Counted from the first letter of the stretch, positions 19,221-29,235 are shown. The stretch: DNA of 64,000 bases from Streptomyces coeruleorubidus (GCF_028885415.1 NZ_CP118527.1:3162001-3226000), one strand, 5' to 3'. Made by a program: numbers and translations. Notes: generated by a model not told the origin, from the letters alone.

Positions 19221-20654
19221 GTGACCACGGAATCCCTCACTTCACCTCCTGTCCGCTCCTCCGCCGCCCCGGCTCCCGTGCTCGGCGGGCTCGGACTGTT
19301 CACGGTGCTGCTGGCCGCGGCACTGCCGCTCATCGACTTCTTCATCGTGAACGTCGCCCTGCCCACCATCGGCGCCGACCTCGCCGCGAGCGAGTCGGTC
19401 CTCGAACTCGTCGTCGCCGGGTACGGGGTGTCGTACGCCGTCCTGCTGGTCCTCGGGGGGCGGCTCGGCGACCTGTTCGGCCGGCGGCGGCTGTTCCTCA
19501 TCGGAATGGCGGCCTTCGGGCTGACCTCACTGGCGTGCGGACTGGCGCCCGGCGCCTGGTCGCTGGTCGCGGCCCGGGTCGCACAGGGCGCGTCGGCCGC
19601 CGCGATGCTGCCGCAGGTGCTGGCCACCATCCAGGCGACGACGACCGGCCCCCGGCGGGCGAAGGCGATGGGGCTCTACGGCGCGACCGCAGGGCTGGCG
19701 ATGGTCGCCGGGCAGATCCTCGGCGGGGTGCTGGTGGCCGCCGACATCGCGGGGACCGGCTGGCGCTCGGTGTTCCTCGTCAACGTGCCGGTCGTCCTCG
19801 CCGGGCTGTTCCTGGCCGCCCGCGCGGTCCCCGAGACCCGCTCCGCGCGCCCGGAGCCGGTCGACGTCCCCGGCACGGTCCTCCTGGCGGCCTCGCTCCT
19901 CACGCTGCTCGTCCCGCTCACCGAAGGCCGGGCGGCGGGCTGGCCGTTGTGGACATGGCTGTCGCTGGTGGCGTTCCCGTTCGCGGCGGCGGCGTTCTAC
20001 GTGGTGGAGCGGCGGGCCGACCGCGCGGGCCGCACGCCCCTGGTCCCGCCGAGCCTGTTCGCGCTGACCTCCCTGCGGCGCGGGCTGCTGCTGGTGCTGC
20101 CCTTCTCCATCGGCTTCAGCGGCTTCATGTTCGTGATCGCGGTGGCGTTGCAGCAGGGCGCCGGGCTCGGACCGGTCGCCGCGGGGCTGGCGCTCGCGCC
20201 GCTGGCGGTGGTGTTCTTCGTCTTCTCGCTGCTGGGCCCGCGGCTGGTCGCCCGGTACGGCACGCGGGTGGTGACGGCAGGTGCCGTGCTCCAGGGCCTG
20301 GGTCTGGCTCTGATGGCACTGGCGGCCTGGCACTTCTGGCCGCACCTCGGCTTCGTCGAACTGCTCCCGGGGGCAGCGATCGCCGGCGCGGGCCAGGCGC
20401 TGCAACTCCCCGTCGTCTACCGGGTCATCCTCTCCGAGGTGCCGCCCGCCCGCGCCGGCGTCGGCAGCGGCGTGATGATCACCACTCAGCAGTCGGCGCT
20501 GGCACTCGGTGTGGCGACCCTGGGCACGCTGTTCCTTTCCCTGGTCCCGGGGATGGGCATGCGGAACGCCCTGGTCACGACGCTCCTGGTGCAGCTCGCC
20601 GGTGTGGTGCTGACCGGCCTGCTGAGTCTCCGGCTGCCGCGCACGGTCGCCTGA
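19221..20654 (+). CDS. MFS transporter, EmrB/QacA-like 14-TM drug exporter
   Basis: A 477-residue proton-driven exporter of the DHA2 type. The first helix carries IDFFIVNVALPTIGADL, motif A appears as GGRLGDLFGRRRLFLIG, and motif C-like GLAMVAGQILGGVLV follows; about 14 hydrophobic segments are visible. The GTG at 19221 is chosen because the preceding translated bases fall in the divergent promoter region and the family N-terminus begins just after. The substrate is likely a small drug or metabolite, but cannot be named. Control by the divergent XRE regulator is inferred from the shared intergenic region. Confidence 0.9.
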   Translation: MTTESLTSPPVRSSAAPAPVLGGLGLFTVLLAAALPLIDFFIVNVALPTIGADLAASESVLELVVAGYGVSYAVLLVLGGRLGDLFGRRRLFLIGMAAFGLTSLACGLAPGAWSLVAARVAQGASAAAMLPQVLATIQATTTGPRRAKAMGLYGATAGLAMVAGQILGGVLVAADIAGTGWRSVFLVNVPVVLAGLFLAARAVPETRSARPEPVDVPGTVLLAASLLTLLVPLTEGRAAGWPLWTWLSLVAFPFAAAAFYVVERRADRAGRTPLVPPSLFALTSLRRGLLLVLPFSIGFSGFMFVIAVALQQGAGLGPVAAGLALAPLAVVFFVFSLLGPRLVARYGTRVVTAGAVLQGLGLALMALAAWHFWPHLGFVELLPGAAIAGAGQALQLPVVYRVILSEVPPARAGVGSGVMITTQQSALALGVATLGTLFLSLVPGMGMRNALVTTLLVQLAGVVLTGLLSLRLPRTVA

Positions 20655-20770
20655 GGTCCCTCACGGCCTGATAACTCGAATCCGGGGAAGCCCTGTTGAT
20701 GTTGGTTCTGCTGCACACTCCTTGCTGCGAACAGACCGGATCCGCCGGATTCCTGGACGCGGGAGGCGTC

Positions 20771-20977
20771 ATGGCGCAGATCGACACCAGCAAGGTCAGC
20801 CGCTGGGACCAGCACGGCCGGGAGCACGTCGTACGAGTGCAGCGCAAGGGCGTGCAGCGCACGATCAGATGCGACACCTGCGGCTGGCGCAGAAGCGCCC
20901 AGTTCCTGCCCTGGCTGAAGGCGGAGGAACACCTGGCGGAGGCCCATCAGGCGACGGTGGACCCGACGGCGGCGTGA
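20771..20977 (+). CDS. Small zinc-finger-like protein
   Basis: A 68-residue basic protein with a possible zinc site CDTCGW at its centre and two or three histidines near the end (EEHLAEAHQ), giving a C2H2-like spacing. The ATG at 20771 follows GGGAGG with a 4-base gap. The upstream part of the frame (from 20696) lacks a ribosome site and is not included. The gene is likely expressed alone. The zinc site is read from the pattern only, and the function is unknown. Confidence 0.65.
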   Translation: MAQIDTSKVSRWDQHGREHVVRVQRKGVQRTIRCDTCGWRRSAQFLPWLKAEEHLAEAHQATVDPTAA

Positions 20978-21074
20978 ACGGCCAGACGTGCCCTGGTAGA
21001 GGATCGAGGGCAGGTACGCCCCGTCGGGCCGGTTGTACAGGCCGATCGTCATCAGGCTCATCAGCTGCACGGAC

Positions 21075-21662
21075 CTAGGGCCGCAGCCCCTGCACCACCA
21101 GGTCGACCACCGCCGTGAAGTCGGCCTCGGCCCCCGGCTCTTCCCACTCCCGGGCGTAACACGGGTCGTGGAAGCGCCCCGTCGCCTGGAAGACCGCGCG
21201 GGCCGTGGCCTGCGGGTCGGTGGCGGTGAAGTCGCCGGTCTCGATGCCGGCCTGGATGATGCGGGTCAGCTGGGACGTCAGGTCGGTGATGTGCTCACCC
21301 ACCGCCGGGCCGTTCTCGTCCGTGAGGACCATGTACGTGGCGAACAGCTCCGGGTCGTCGCCCGCCTTGCGGCGCTTCGCGGCGAACAGCGCGGCGAGCC
21401 AGTCCCGCAGCCGGGCCTCCGGGGCACGGTCCCCGGCGACGATCCCGGAAAGTTCCCCTGACGTGCGGTCCAGCCAGCGCTTGGTGACCGCCTCGCGCAG
21501 CGCCGCCTTGGTGCGGAAGTGACGGTAGACGCTGCCGTGGCTGACGCCGAGCGCGCGGGCCACGTCCACCACGGTGGCCTTGGCCGGGCCATGGCGGCGC
21601 AGCACCTCCTCGGTCGCCTCGAGGATGCGCTCGGCGGTCAGAGTCTCGCTGGTCGGTGCCAT
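21075..21662 (-). CDS. TetR/AcrR family regulator
   Basis: A 195-residue TetR-family protein. The helix-turn-helix is at about residues 10-55 (AERILEATEEVLRRHGPAKATVVDVARALGVSHGSVYRHFRTKAALREAV), followed by the helical sensing domain. It is transcribed in the same direction as, and just downstream of, the aldo/keto reductase gene, with only 26 bases between them, so the two may form an operon. The 24-bp palindrome upstream of the reductase (22716-22739) is the natural candidate for its operator and would make the pair self-regulated. The ligand is unknown. Confidence 0.9.
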   Translation of the reverse strand: MAPTSETLTAERILEATEEVLRRHGPAKATVVDVARALGVSHGSVYRHFRTKAALREAVTKRWLDRTSGELSGIVAGDRAPEARLRDWLAALFAAKRRKAGDDPELFATYMVLTDENGPAVGEHITDLTSQLTRIIQAGIETGDFTATDPQATARAVFQATGRFHDPCYAREWEEPGAEADFTAVVDLVVQGLRP

Positions 21663-21688
21663 GCCCCTGACCGTACCCGGAGCCCGGT

Positions 21689-22693
21689 TCAGCTCTCGAG
21701 GTGTGCCATCTGGGCCGCCGGGTAACGGTCGCCTGCGGCGGCGCCGGGCGGTACGGCCTCCTCGATCGCGGCCAGGTCGGCCGCGTCCAGCGTGACGTCC
21801 AGCGCGCCCAGCGCCTCCGTGAGCCGGTCGCGGCGGCGGGCGCCGACCAGGGGCACGATGTCCTCGCCCCGGGAGAGCGCCCAGGCGATGGCGATCTGCG
21901 CGACGCTGACGCCCTTCTGCTCGGCGATCTTCCGCAGCGCCTCGACGAGGTTCAGGTTGTGCCGGAGGTTGTCCCCCTGGAAGCGCGGCGACATCGCCCG
22001 GAAGTCGCCGGCGCCGAGCTGCCGGTCGGCGGTGAAGTGGCCCGAGATCAGGCCCCGGGAGAGCACGCCGTATGCCGTGATGCCGATGCCCAGCTCGCGT
22101 GTGGTGGGGAGGATCTCGTCCTCGATGCCGCGCGAGATGAGGGAGTACTCGATCTGGAGGTCCGAGACGGGTGCCGTGGCGGCGGCCCTGCGGATGGTCT
22201 CGGCGCCGACCTCGCTGAGGCCGATGTGCCGCACGTATCCCTTCTCGACCAGTTCCGCGATGGCGCCGACCGTCTCCTCGATGGGCACGTCGGGGTCGAG
22301 GCGGGCGATGCGGTAGACGTCGATGTGGTCGACGCCGAGCCGCTGGAGGGAGTACGCGGCGAAGTTCTTCACGGCGGCGGGCCGGCCGTCGTAGCCGGAC
22401 CAGCCGCCGTCCGGGTCACGCAGGGCGCCGAACTTCACGCTGACCAGGGCCTGTTCACGTCGCTCGGCGGGGGCCGAGCGCAGGGCCTCGCCGATCAGCA
22501 TCTCGTTGTGGCCCATGCCGTAGAAGTCGCCGGTGTCCAGCAGGGTGACGCCCGCTTCGAGCGCCGCGTGGATGGTCGCGATGGACTCGGCCCGGTCCGC
22601 CTCGCCGTACAGCGCGGACATGCCCATGCAGCCGAGGCCGAGGGCGAAGATCTGGGGGCCGGTGGTTCCGAGGGTCCGGGTTCGCATCGTCAT
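21689..22693 (-). CDS. Aldo/keto reductase
   Basis: A 334-residue NADPH-dependent oxidoreductase of the AKR TIM-barrel superfamily. The early GLGCMGMSALYG and LLDTGDFYGMGHNE segments include the catalytic Asp and Tyr, with VSVKFGALRDPDG around the catalytic Lys. IPLVGARRRDRLTEALGAL near the C-terminus belongs to the cofactor-binding end. ATG 22693 is chosen because the longer start at 22729 would fall inside the operator palindrome. The gene is followed by a TetR regulator on the same strand. The pattern is typical of YccK/Tas-like reductases that detoxify carbonyls, but the true substrate is not predictable. Confidence 0.9.
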   Translation of the reverse strand: MTMRTRTLGTTGPQIFALGLGCMGMSALYGEADRAESIATIHAALEAGVTLLDTGDFYGMGHNEMLIGEALRSAPAERREQALVSVKFGALRDPDGGWSGYDGRPAAVKNFAAYSLQRLGVDHIDVYRIARLDPDVPIEETVGAIAELVEKGYVRHIGLSEVGAETIRRAAATAPVSDLQIEYSLISRGIEDEILPTTRELGIGITAYGVLSRGLISGHFTADRQLGAGDFRAMSPRFQGDNLRHNLNLVEALRKIAEQKGVSVAQIAIAWALSRGEDIVPLVGARRRDRLTEALGALDVTLDAADLAAIEEAVPPGAAAGDRYPAAQMAHLES

Positions 22694-22715
22694 GCGTTCC
22701 ACTGTGGCATGACAG

Positions 22716-22739
22716 CTGACAGATATCAATATCTGTCAG
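22716..22739. promoter_or_regulatory. 24-bp palindrome, probable TetR operator of the reductase operon
   Basis: CTGACAGATAT (22716-22726) and ATATCTGTCAG (22729-22739) are perfect 11-bp arms with a 2-base spacer, 23 bases upstream of the reductase start. A third related half-site, ATACCTGTCAG, sits at 22743-22753. The symmetry and position strongly suggest a repressor binding site, most likely for the adjacent TetR. Confidence 0.75.
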
Positions 22740-22786
22740 CCGATACCTGTCAGCCCTTGTCGACCCTTGGCTGTCCGGTGTCCCGG

Positions 22787-23397
22787 CTACCGCGCCGTGA
22801 ACGCCAGCTTGGCCCCCAGCGCCACGAACGACCCCGCGAACCCCCGCCGCAGCCACGCCATGCCCCGCGGCCGCCCGACCACATGGCTGCGCACCGACGC
22901 GGCCAGCACCCCGTACACGGCGAACACCGCGAAGGTCGCCAGCATGAACACCCCGCCGAGCCCCACCATCCGCACCACCGCGTGCGGCTCCCCGGGGCTC
23001 ACGAACTGCGGCAGGAACGCGAAGAAGAAGATCGTCAGCTTCGGATTGAGGATGTTGATCAGCACACCCCGCACGATCACCCGCCGCGCGGACAGCGGTG
23101 CCGCCCGCTCCTCCACCACGAGCGCCTCCTTGTCCCGCACCGTCGCCCACGCCATGTACAGCAGGTAGGCGACCCCGGCGTACTTCAGCACCTGGAACGC
23201 GGTCGCGCTCGCGTGCAGCAGGGCGGCGACCCCGGTGACCGTGGCCAGCAGATGCTGCACGATCCCGAGCGTGCAGCCACGGCCGCGACGACACTGGCCC
23301 GGCGCCCCCGGGAGAGCGCGGCGGCGAGGGCGCAGACGACGCCGGTGCCCGGCGTGGCGACGACGATCAGGGTGGTCAGCAGAAAAGCGATGCTCAT
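22787..23397 (-). pseudogene. LysE/RhtB family exporter, frameshifted near 23273
   Basis: The first 40 codons (MSIAFLLTTLIVVATPGTGVV...) match the start of LysE-type amino-acid exporters, including the PGP-like turn ATPGTG. The frame then breaks. From about 23270 a second frame continues the family with GIVQHLLATVTGVAALLHASATAFQVLKYAGVAYLLYMAW and three or four more helices to the stop at 22787. A single deleted base near 23273-23275 explains the break. The restored protein would be about 203 residues with six hydrophobic segments, normal for the family. It is either a recent pseudogene or a sequencing error. Confidence 0.72.
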
Positions 23398-23494
23398 GGA
23401 CTCACCCTGGCGCCGCCCCGCCCGGGGATACAGGACCGATCGGCGTCGGCTCCGGGGACCAATCCCGGGAGGTCTCCCCGGAGGCGCTCGAACG

Positions 23495-23533
23495 CGACGG
23501 TGCCGGGCCCCCGAGGAGGACCCGGCACCGTCG
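23495..23533 (-). terminator. glyS terminator hairpin
   Basis: CGACGGTGCCGGG (23495-23507) pairs perfectly with CCCGGCACCGTCG (23521-23533) across a 13-base loop. It begins 16 bases after the glyS stop on the minus strand. Confidence 0.72.
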
Positions 23534-23548
23534 TACGACGTGAAGCGA

Positions 23549-24931
<1,383 letters not shown>

Positions 24932-25079
24932 GGTGCTCTCTTCATTACGACGACGGGCGACGAAGCGAGTTGCTTCCAGCGAATGCTTCAGGTTACCGGC
25001 GGGGGCGCCCCCTCAATCAAATCGCTCCCCCTCCCGCGACCGCCAGGCCCCCTCCACGGAACCCGCTCAGCTCATTTGT

Positions 25080-25094
25080 TGACAACGGTTTCCA
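25080..25094. promoter_or_regulatory. Zur-box-like site 1 upstream of znuA
   Basis: TGACAACGGTTTCCA is a near-palindromic 15-mer. Its complement, TGGAAACCGTTGTCA, resembles the TGAAAATGATTTTCA-type Zur box known in Streptomyces. It is centred about 29 bases before the znuA start. Confidence 0.65.
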
Positions 25095-25101
25095 TATTTG
25101 T

Positions 25102-25116
25102 TGAAAATGAGTGTCA
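25102..25116. promoter_or_regulatory. Zur-box-like site 2 overlapping the znuA start
   Basis: TGAAAATGAGTGTCA matches the left half of the Streptomyces Zur box exactly and the right half partly. It starts 22 bases after site 1, two helical turns, so both sites face the same side of DNA. It touches the first base of the chosen znuA ATG. Confidence 0.55.
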
Positions 25117-26111
25117 TGAACGTACGACGACGCCTCATATCCGCCACCGCGGTCACCGCGGCCACCGCTCTCGGCCTCGGCGCTCTCTCCGCCTGCTCCA
25201 GCGACAGCGCGGCGACGGGCAACACGGACAAGTTCGACGTCGTCGCGTCGTTCTACCCGATGGCGTTCCTCGCCGAGCAGATCGGCGGCGACCACGCGAA
25301 CGTCACCAGCCTGACCGAGCCCGGCCAGGAGCCGCACGACCTGGAGATCAGCACCAAGCAGCGGGCGCAGCTCGAAGAGGCCGACGCGGCGCTCTACCTC
25401 AAGGGCCTCCAGCCCGCCGTCGACGAGGCGGTCTCGCAGACCGGCATCAAGACGAAGATCGACGCGGCCACGCTGACGACGCTCGAGGACCACGGCACCG
25501 GCGGCCACAGCCACGAGGGCGAGGAGGGCCACGCCGAGGAGAAGGGCCACGCCGAGGAGGAGAAGGGCCACGCCGAGGAGGAAGAGCACGCGCGCGACCC
25601 GCACGTCTGGCTGGACCCGGTGAAGTACGCCGAGGTCGCCGAGGGCGTGGGCAAGGCCTTCGAGAAGGCCGACCCGGACCACGCGGCCGACTACAAGAAG
25701 AACACCGAGGCCCTGGTCAAGAAGCTGAACGGCCTCAACGGCGAGTTCGAGAGCGGCCTGAAGAACACCAAGACCAAGGTCTTCTTCACCAACCACGCCG
25801 CCTTCGGCTACCTCGCCGAGCGCTACGGCCTCACCCAGGAGGCCATCTCCGGCCTCGACCCCGAGAGCGAGCCCAGCGCCGCCCGGGTCAAGGAGCTCCA
25901 GCAGGAGGCCAAGGCCGACGGCGTCACCACCGTCTTCTACGAGACACTGGTCTCCGACAAGACCGCGAAGACCCTCGCCCGCGACGCGAAGCTGAGGACG
26001 GACGTCCTCGACCCGCTCGAGGGCATCACCGACAAGTCCCGCGGCGACGACTACTTCCAGGTGATGGAAGCCAACCTCAAGGCCCTCCAGGCGGCCCTGG
26101 GAGCCAAGTGA
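25116..26111 (+). CDS. znuA: Zinc ABC transporter substrate-binding lipoprotein
   Basis: A 331-residue cluster A-I (ZnuA/AdcA-type) binding protein. The N-terminus is a lipoprotein signal with lipobox LSAC near residue 27. The family histidine pattern is visible: EPHDLEI early, HVWLDP after the variable loop, and FFTNHAAFGYLAERY. Between them is a His/Glu-rich loop (GHSHEGEEGHAEEKGH and similar repeats), a common zinc-collecting loop. It delivers zinc to the ZnuC/ZnuB transporter encoded next in the operon. ATG 25116 is chosen because the upstream TTG and ATG candidates lie inside the Zur-box region. Two Zur-box-like sites in front predict repression by zinc-loaded Zur. Confidence 0.93.
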   Translation: MNVRRRLISATAVTAATALGLGALSACSSDSAATGNTDKFDVVASFYPMAFLAEQIGGDHANVTSLTEPGQEPHDLEISTKQRAQLEEADAALYLKGLQPAVDEAVSQTGIKTKIDAATLTTLEDHGTGGHSHEGEEGHAEEKGHAEEEKGHAEEEEHARDPHVWLDPVKYAEVAEGVGKAFEKADPDHAADYKKNTEALVKKLNGLNGEFESGLKNTKTKVFFTNHAAFGYLAERYGLTQEAISGLDPESEPSAARVKELQQEAKADGVTTVFYETLVSDKTAKTLARDAKLRTDVLDPLEGITDKSRGDDYFQVMEANLKALQAALGAK

Positions 26112-26131
26112 TCGACCCATCGGAGGACGGC

Positions 26132-26899
26132 ATGACCGAGCCCGTCGTATCCCTGCGCGGCGTCCGCGCGGACCTGGGCTCGCGCCCCGTCCTGCGCGGC
26201 ATCGACCTCACCGTGCACCACGGTGAGGTCGTCGCGCTGCTCGGCGCGAACGGCTCCGGCAAGTCCACGGCCGTGCGCAGCATCATCGGCCAGGTGCAGA
26301 CCGGCGCCGGCGAGATCGAGCTGTTCGGCACGGACCGCAGGCGGTTCCGCGACTGGCACCGCGTGGGCTACGTCCCGCAGCGCACCACGGCCGCGGGCGG
26401 GGTGCCCGCCACGGTGACCGAGGTGGTCTCCTCGGGCCGCCTGTCCCGGGCCCGCTTCGGCGTGCTGCGCAAGGCGGACCACGCGGCCGTGCGCGCGGCC
26501 CTGGAGCTCGTCGGCATGGCGGACCGGGCCAAGGACTCGGTCAACGCCCTCTCGGGCGGCCAGCACCAGCGTGTCCTGATAGCCCGCGCGCTCGCCTCCG
26601 AACCGGAACTGCTGATCATGGACGAGCCGATGGCCGGCGTCGACCTGGCCAGCCAGGAGGTCCTCGCGCACACGCTGCGCGAGCAGGTCTCCCAGGGCAC
26701 GACCGTGCTGCTCGTGCTGCACGAGCTGGGCCCCCTGGAGCCCCTCATCGACCGGGCGGTCGTCCTGCGCGACGGCTGCGTCGTGCACGACGGCCCGCCC
26801 CCGAAGGCGGTCGGGCAGCACGCCCTGCCCGGCCACGACCACGTACACCCGCACGCACCCGCGGGCCACGAACCGATCCGCACGGGACTGCTGAGCTGA
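26132..26899 (+). CDS. znuC: Zinc ABC transporter ATP-binding protein
   Basis: A 255-residue ABC ATPase with Walker A GANGSGKST (residues 38-46), signature LSGGQHQRVLIARAL, Walker B ELLIMDEPMAGVD and the switch histidine in VLLVLHELG. The C-terminus has a short histidine-rich tail (GHDHVHPHAPAGH) that could bind zinc. ATG 26132 has GGAGGA 5-10 bases upstream; an overlapping GTG at 26108 is less well placed. The gene sits between znuA and znuB and shares their operon; its stop overlaps the znuB start. The protein powers zinc import. Confidence 0.95.
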   Translation: MTEPVVSLRGVRADLGSRPVLRGIDLTVHHGEVVALLGANGSGKSTAVRSIIGQVQTGAGEIELFGTDRRRFRDWHRVGYVPQRTTAAGGVPATVTEVVSSGRLSRARFGVLRKADHAAVRAALELVGMADRAKDSVNALSGGQHQRVLIARALASEPELLIMDEPMAGVDLASQEVLAHTLREQVSQGTTVLLVLHELGPLEPLIDRAVVLRDGCVVHDGPPPKAVGQHALPGHDHVHPHAPAGHEPIRTGLLS

Positions 26900-27801
26900 T
26901 GGAGATCCTCGACTACGCCTTCATGCAGCGGGCGCTGCTCGCCGCCGTCCTGGTCGGCATCACGGCCCCCGCGGTGGGCATCTACCTGGTCCAGCGCCGC
27001 CAGGCCCTGATGGGCGACGGCATCGGCCACGTGGCGATGACCGGCGTCGGCCTGGGCTTCCTGCTGACCTGGTCCCCGGTGTGGATGGCCACCCTCGTCT
27101 CGGTCATCGGCGCGGTCCTCATGGAGCTGATCCGCTGGTACGGCAGGACCCGCGGCGACATCGCCCTCGCGATGCTGTTCTACGGCGGCATGGCCGGCGG
27201 TGTGATGTTCATCAACCTCGCGCCGACGGGCTCCAACGCCAACCTGACGTCGTACCTCTTCGGCTCCCTGTCGACGGTGTCCGAGTCGGACGTCACGGCG
27301 ATCTGCATCCTGGCCGCCTTCGTCGTCCTGGTCACCCTCGGCCTGCGCCGGCAGCTGTTCGCGGTCAGCCAGGACGAGGAGTTCGCGCGGGTGACGGGCC
27401 TGCCGGTGCGCGCCCTGAACCTGCTGACCGCGATCACCGCGGCCGTCACGGTGACGGTGGCGATGCGCGTGGTCGGGCTGCTCCTGGTCAGCGCGCTGAT
27501 GGTGGTGCCCGTCGCGGCCGCCCAGCAGATCGGCCGCAGCTTCGCCGCGACCTTCGTGATCGCCGTGGCCATCGGCGTGAGCGTGACGATCGGCGGCACC
27601 GTCACCTCGTACTACCAGGACGTCCCGCCGGGCGCGACGATCGTGCTGCTGACCATCGGCGCCTTCGTCGTGCTGACGGCGCTCGCGGCCCCGCTGGCCC
27701 GCCGCCGCGCCCGTGCCCGGGCCGCCGCGGATCCCGCCCACGACCCTGCCGAGTGCGCGATTCCGGCCACCCGGAAGGCAGCCGACGGAGTCGGCGTCTG
27801 A
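26899..27801 (+). CDS. znuB: Zinc ABC transporter permease
   Basis: A 300-residue membrane protein of the ABC-3 family with about eight to nine hydrophobic segments (for example LLAAVLVGITAPAVGIYLV, ATLVSVIGAVLMELI, VVLVTLGLRR and VVGLLLVSALMVVPVAAAQQIG). ABC-3 permeases import zinc or manganese; the neighbourhood of Zur-boxed znuA and zur points to zinc. The ATG at 26899 overlaps the znuC stop by one base (TGATG), so translation is coupled. The last 45 residues are polar and may be a cytoplasmic tail. Confidence 0.95.
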   Translation: MEILDYAFMQRALLAAVLVGITAPAVGIYLVQRRQALMGDGIGHVAMTGVGLGFLLTWSPVWMATLVSVIGAVLMELIRWYGRTRGDIALAMLFYGGMAGGVMFINLAPTGSNANLTSYLFGSLSTVSESDVTAICILAAFVVLVTLGLRRQLFAVSQDEEFARVTGLPVRALNLLTAITAAVTVTVAMRVVGLLLVSALMVVPVAAAQQIGRSFAATFVIAVAIGVSVTIGGTVTSYYQDVPPGATIVLLTIGAFVVLTALAAPLARRRARARAAADPAHDPAECAIPATRKAADGVGV

Positions 27802-27859
27802 CCGCCCCCACCCCGGGCTGGCACAATGGCCCGGGCAAGGCAGACGTGAGGAGGCAACG

Positions 27860-28279
27860 GTGACGACCGCTGGACCGTCCGTGAAGGGCCGCGCCACCAG
27901 GCAGCGTGCCGCCGTGGCGGCGGCCCTGGACGAGGTCGACGAGTTCCGCAGCGCGCAGGAACTGCACGACATGCTCAAGCACAAGGGCGACTCGGTCGGG
28001 CTCACCACGGTCTACCGCACCCTGCAGTCCCTCGCCGACGCCGGCGAGGTCGACGTCCTGCGCACCGCCGACGGCGAGTCCGTCTACCGCCGCTGCTCCA
28101 CCGACGACCATCACCACCACCTGGTGTGCCGCAACTGCGGCAAGGCCGTCGAGGTGGAGGGCCCGGCCGTGGAGAAGTGGGCGGAGGCCATCGCCACCGA
28201 GCACGGCTTTGTGAACGTGGCCCATACGGTGGAGATCTTCGGCACCTGCGTGGACTGCGCGAAGGCCTCCGGCGGCTGA
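27860..28279 (+). CDS. zur: Fur-family zinc uptake regulator
   Basis: A 139-residue Fur/Zur protein with the N-terminal winged helix (TRQRAAVAAALDEVDEFRSAQELHDML...GLTTVYRTLQSLADAGEVDVLR) and the C-terminal metal domain. The metal ligands are typical: HHHHLVCRNCGKAVEV with the CxxC pair, and FGTCVDC with a second pair, forming the structural zinc site. GTG 27860 has GAGGAGG about 5-11 bases upstream. It closes the znuACB-zur operon, so zinc-loaded Zur would repress its own synthesis along with the transporter via the two boxes at 25080-25116. The zur symbol is supported by the linkage to znu genes. Confidence 0.95.
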   Translation: MTTAGPSVKGRATRQRAAVAAALDEVDEFRSAQELHDMLKHKGDSVGLTTVYRTLQSLADAGEVDVLRTADGESVYRRCSTDDHHHHLVCRNCGKAVEVEGPAVEKWAEAIATEHGFVNVAHTVEIFGTCVDCAKASGG

Positions 28280-28301
28280 GCCGCTTTTCGCCGTGGGGGT
28301 G

Positions 28302-28326
28302 AGACCCGCATCCCGGGTGCGGGCCC
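28302..28326. terminator. Hairpin between convergent zur and uppS
   Basis: CCCGCA (28305-28310) pairs with TGCGGG (28318-28323) around a CCCGGG core, with partly complementary flanks. It lies between the two convergent stops and could serve both strands. Confidence 0.5.
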
Positions 28327-28335
28327 ACCGTGGCC

Positions 28336-28361
28336 GGTCGCGCAGTTCCCCGCGCCCCTGA
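28336..28361. repeat. Dispersed Streptomyces-type intergenic repeat
   Basis: The segment starting GGTCGCGCAGTTCCCCG and ending GCCCCTGA is a short sequence known to recur in intergenic regions of many Streptomyces chromosomes. Its role is not settled. Recognition is from memory of the family, not from a search. Confidence 0.6.
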
Positions 28362-28370
28362 GTGCGGGAC

Positions 28371-29201
28371 TTACTCCTGCTTGCCCTCCATGGCCAGCAG
28401 CTCCTCGTTCGGGATGGCCCCGCCGAACCGCCGGTCCCGCGAGGCGAACTCCAGGCACGCCCGCCACAGGTCGCGGCGGTCGAAGTCCGGCCACAGCACG
28501 TCCTGGAAGACCATCTCGGCGTACGCGCTCTGCCAGATCAGGTAGTTGGAGGTGCGCTGCTCACCGCTCGGACGCAGGAACAGGTCCACGTCCGGCATGT
28601 CCGGGTAGTACATGTACTTCGCGAAGGTCTTCTCGTTGACCTTCGACGGATCGAGCTTCCCGGCCTTCACATCGGCCGCCAGCGCCTGCGCCGCGTCGGC
28701 GATCTCGGCGCGGCCCCCGTAGTTCATGCAGAAGTACAGCGTGAGCCGGTCGTTGCCCTTGGTCTGCTCCTGGGCGATCTGGAGTTCCTTGGCCACCGAC
28801 CGCCACAGCTTGGGCATCCGCCCCACCCAGCGCACCCGCACGCCCAGCTCGTCCAGCTGGTCCCGGGTCTTGCGGATGAAGTCCCGGTTGAAGTTCATCA
28901 GGAAGCGCACCTCGTCCGGCGACCGCTTCCAGTTCTCGGTGGAGAAGGCGTACAGGGAGATGGCGCCCACGCCCATCTCGATGGCGCCCTGGAGCACGTC
29001 GAGCACCCGCTCGGCGCCGACCTTGTGCCCCTCGGTGCGCGGCAGGCCCCGCTCCTTCGCCCAGCGCCCGTTGCCGTCCATGACGATCGCCACATGCTGC
29101 GGTACGAGCTCTCCGAGCTTCGGCGGCCGTGCGCCGGACGGGTGGGGCTCCGGCGTCCTGTACTCCCGGCGCTGCCGCCCCAGGATCCCGCGTACGGCCA
29201 T
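28371..29201 (-). CDS. uppS: Isoprenyl transferase (undecaprenyl diphosphate synthase)
   Basis: A 276-residue cis-prenyltransferase that extends farnesyl diphosphate into the C55 lipid carrier of cell-wall synthesis. The substrate loop is complete: [20 protein letters not shown] with catalytic Asp42, then [12 protein letters not shown], and the late [24 protein letters not shown]. The ATG at 29201 is preceded by GAGGAG at a rather long distance. It is transcribed with recO just upstream, 34 bases apart, in the same direction. It converges on zur. Streptomyces genomes usually have two such enzymes; which chain length this one makes is not readable here. Confidence 0.95.
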   Translation of the reverse strand: MAVRGILGRQRREYRTPEPHPSGARPPKLGELVPQHVAIVMDGNGRWAKERGLPRTEGHKVGAERVLDVLQGAIEMGVGAISLYAFSTENWKRSPDEVRFLMNFNRDFIRKTRDQLDELGVRVRWVGRMPKLWRSVAKELQIAQEQTKGNDRLTLYFCMNYGGRAEIADAAQALAADVKAGKLDPSKVNEKTFAKYMYYPDMPDVDLFLRPSGEQRTSNYLIWQSAYAEMVFQDVLWPDFDRRDLWRACLEFASRDRRFGGAIPNEELLAMEGKQE

Positions 29202-29235
29202 GTGTTTCTCGTCTCCTCGTGCTTGCTTGTCTTGC

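Noticed and set aside
20978..21074. Minus-strand fragment reading LMSLMTIGLYNRPDGAYLPSILYQ
   Set aside because: It resembles a protein end but spans fewer than 35 codons and runs antisense into the zinc-finger-like gene, without a start signal. Too short to call.
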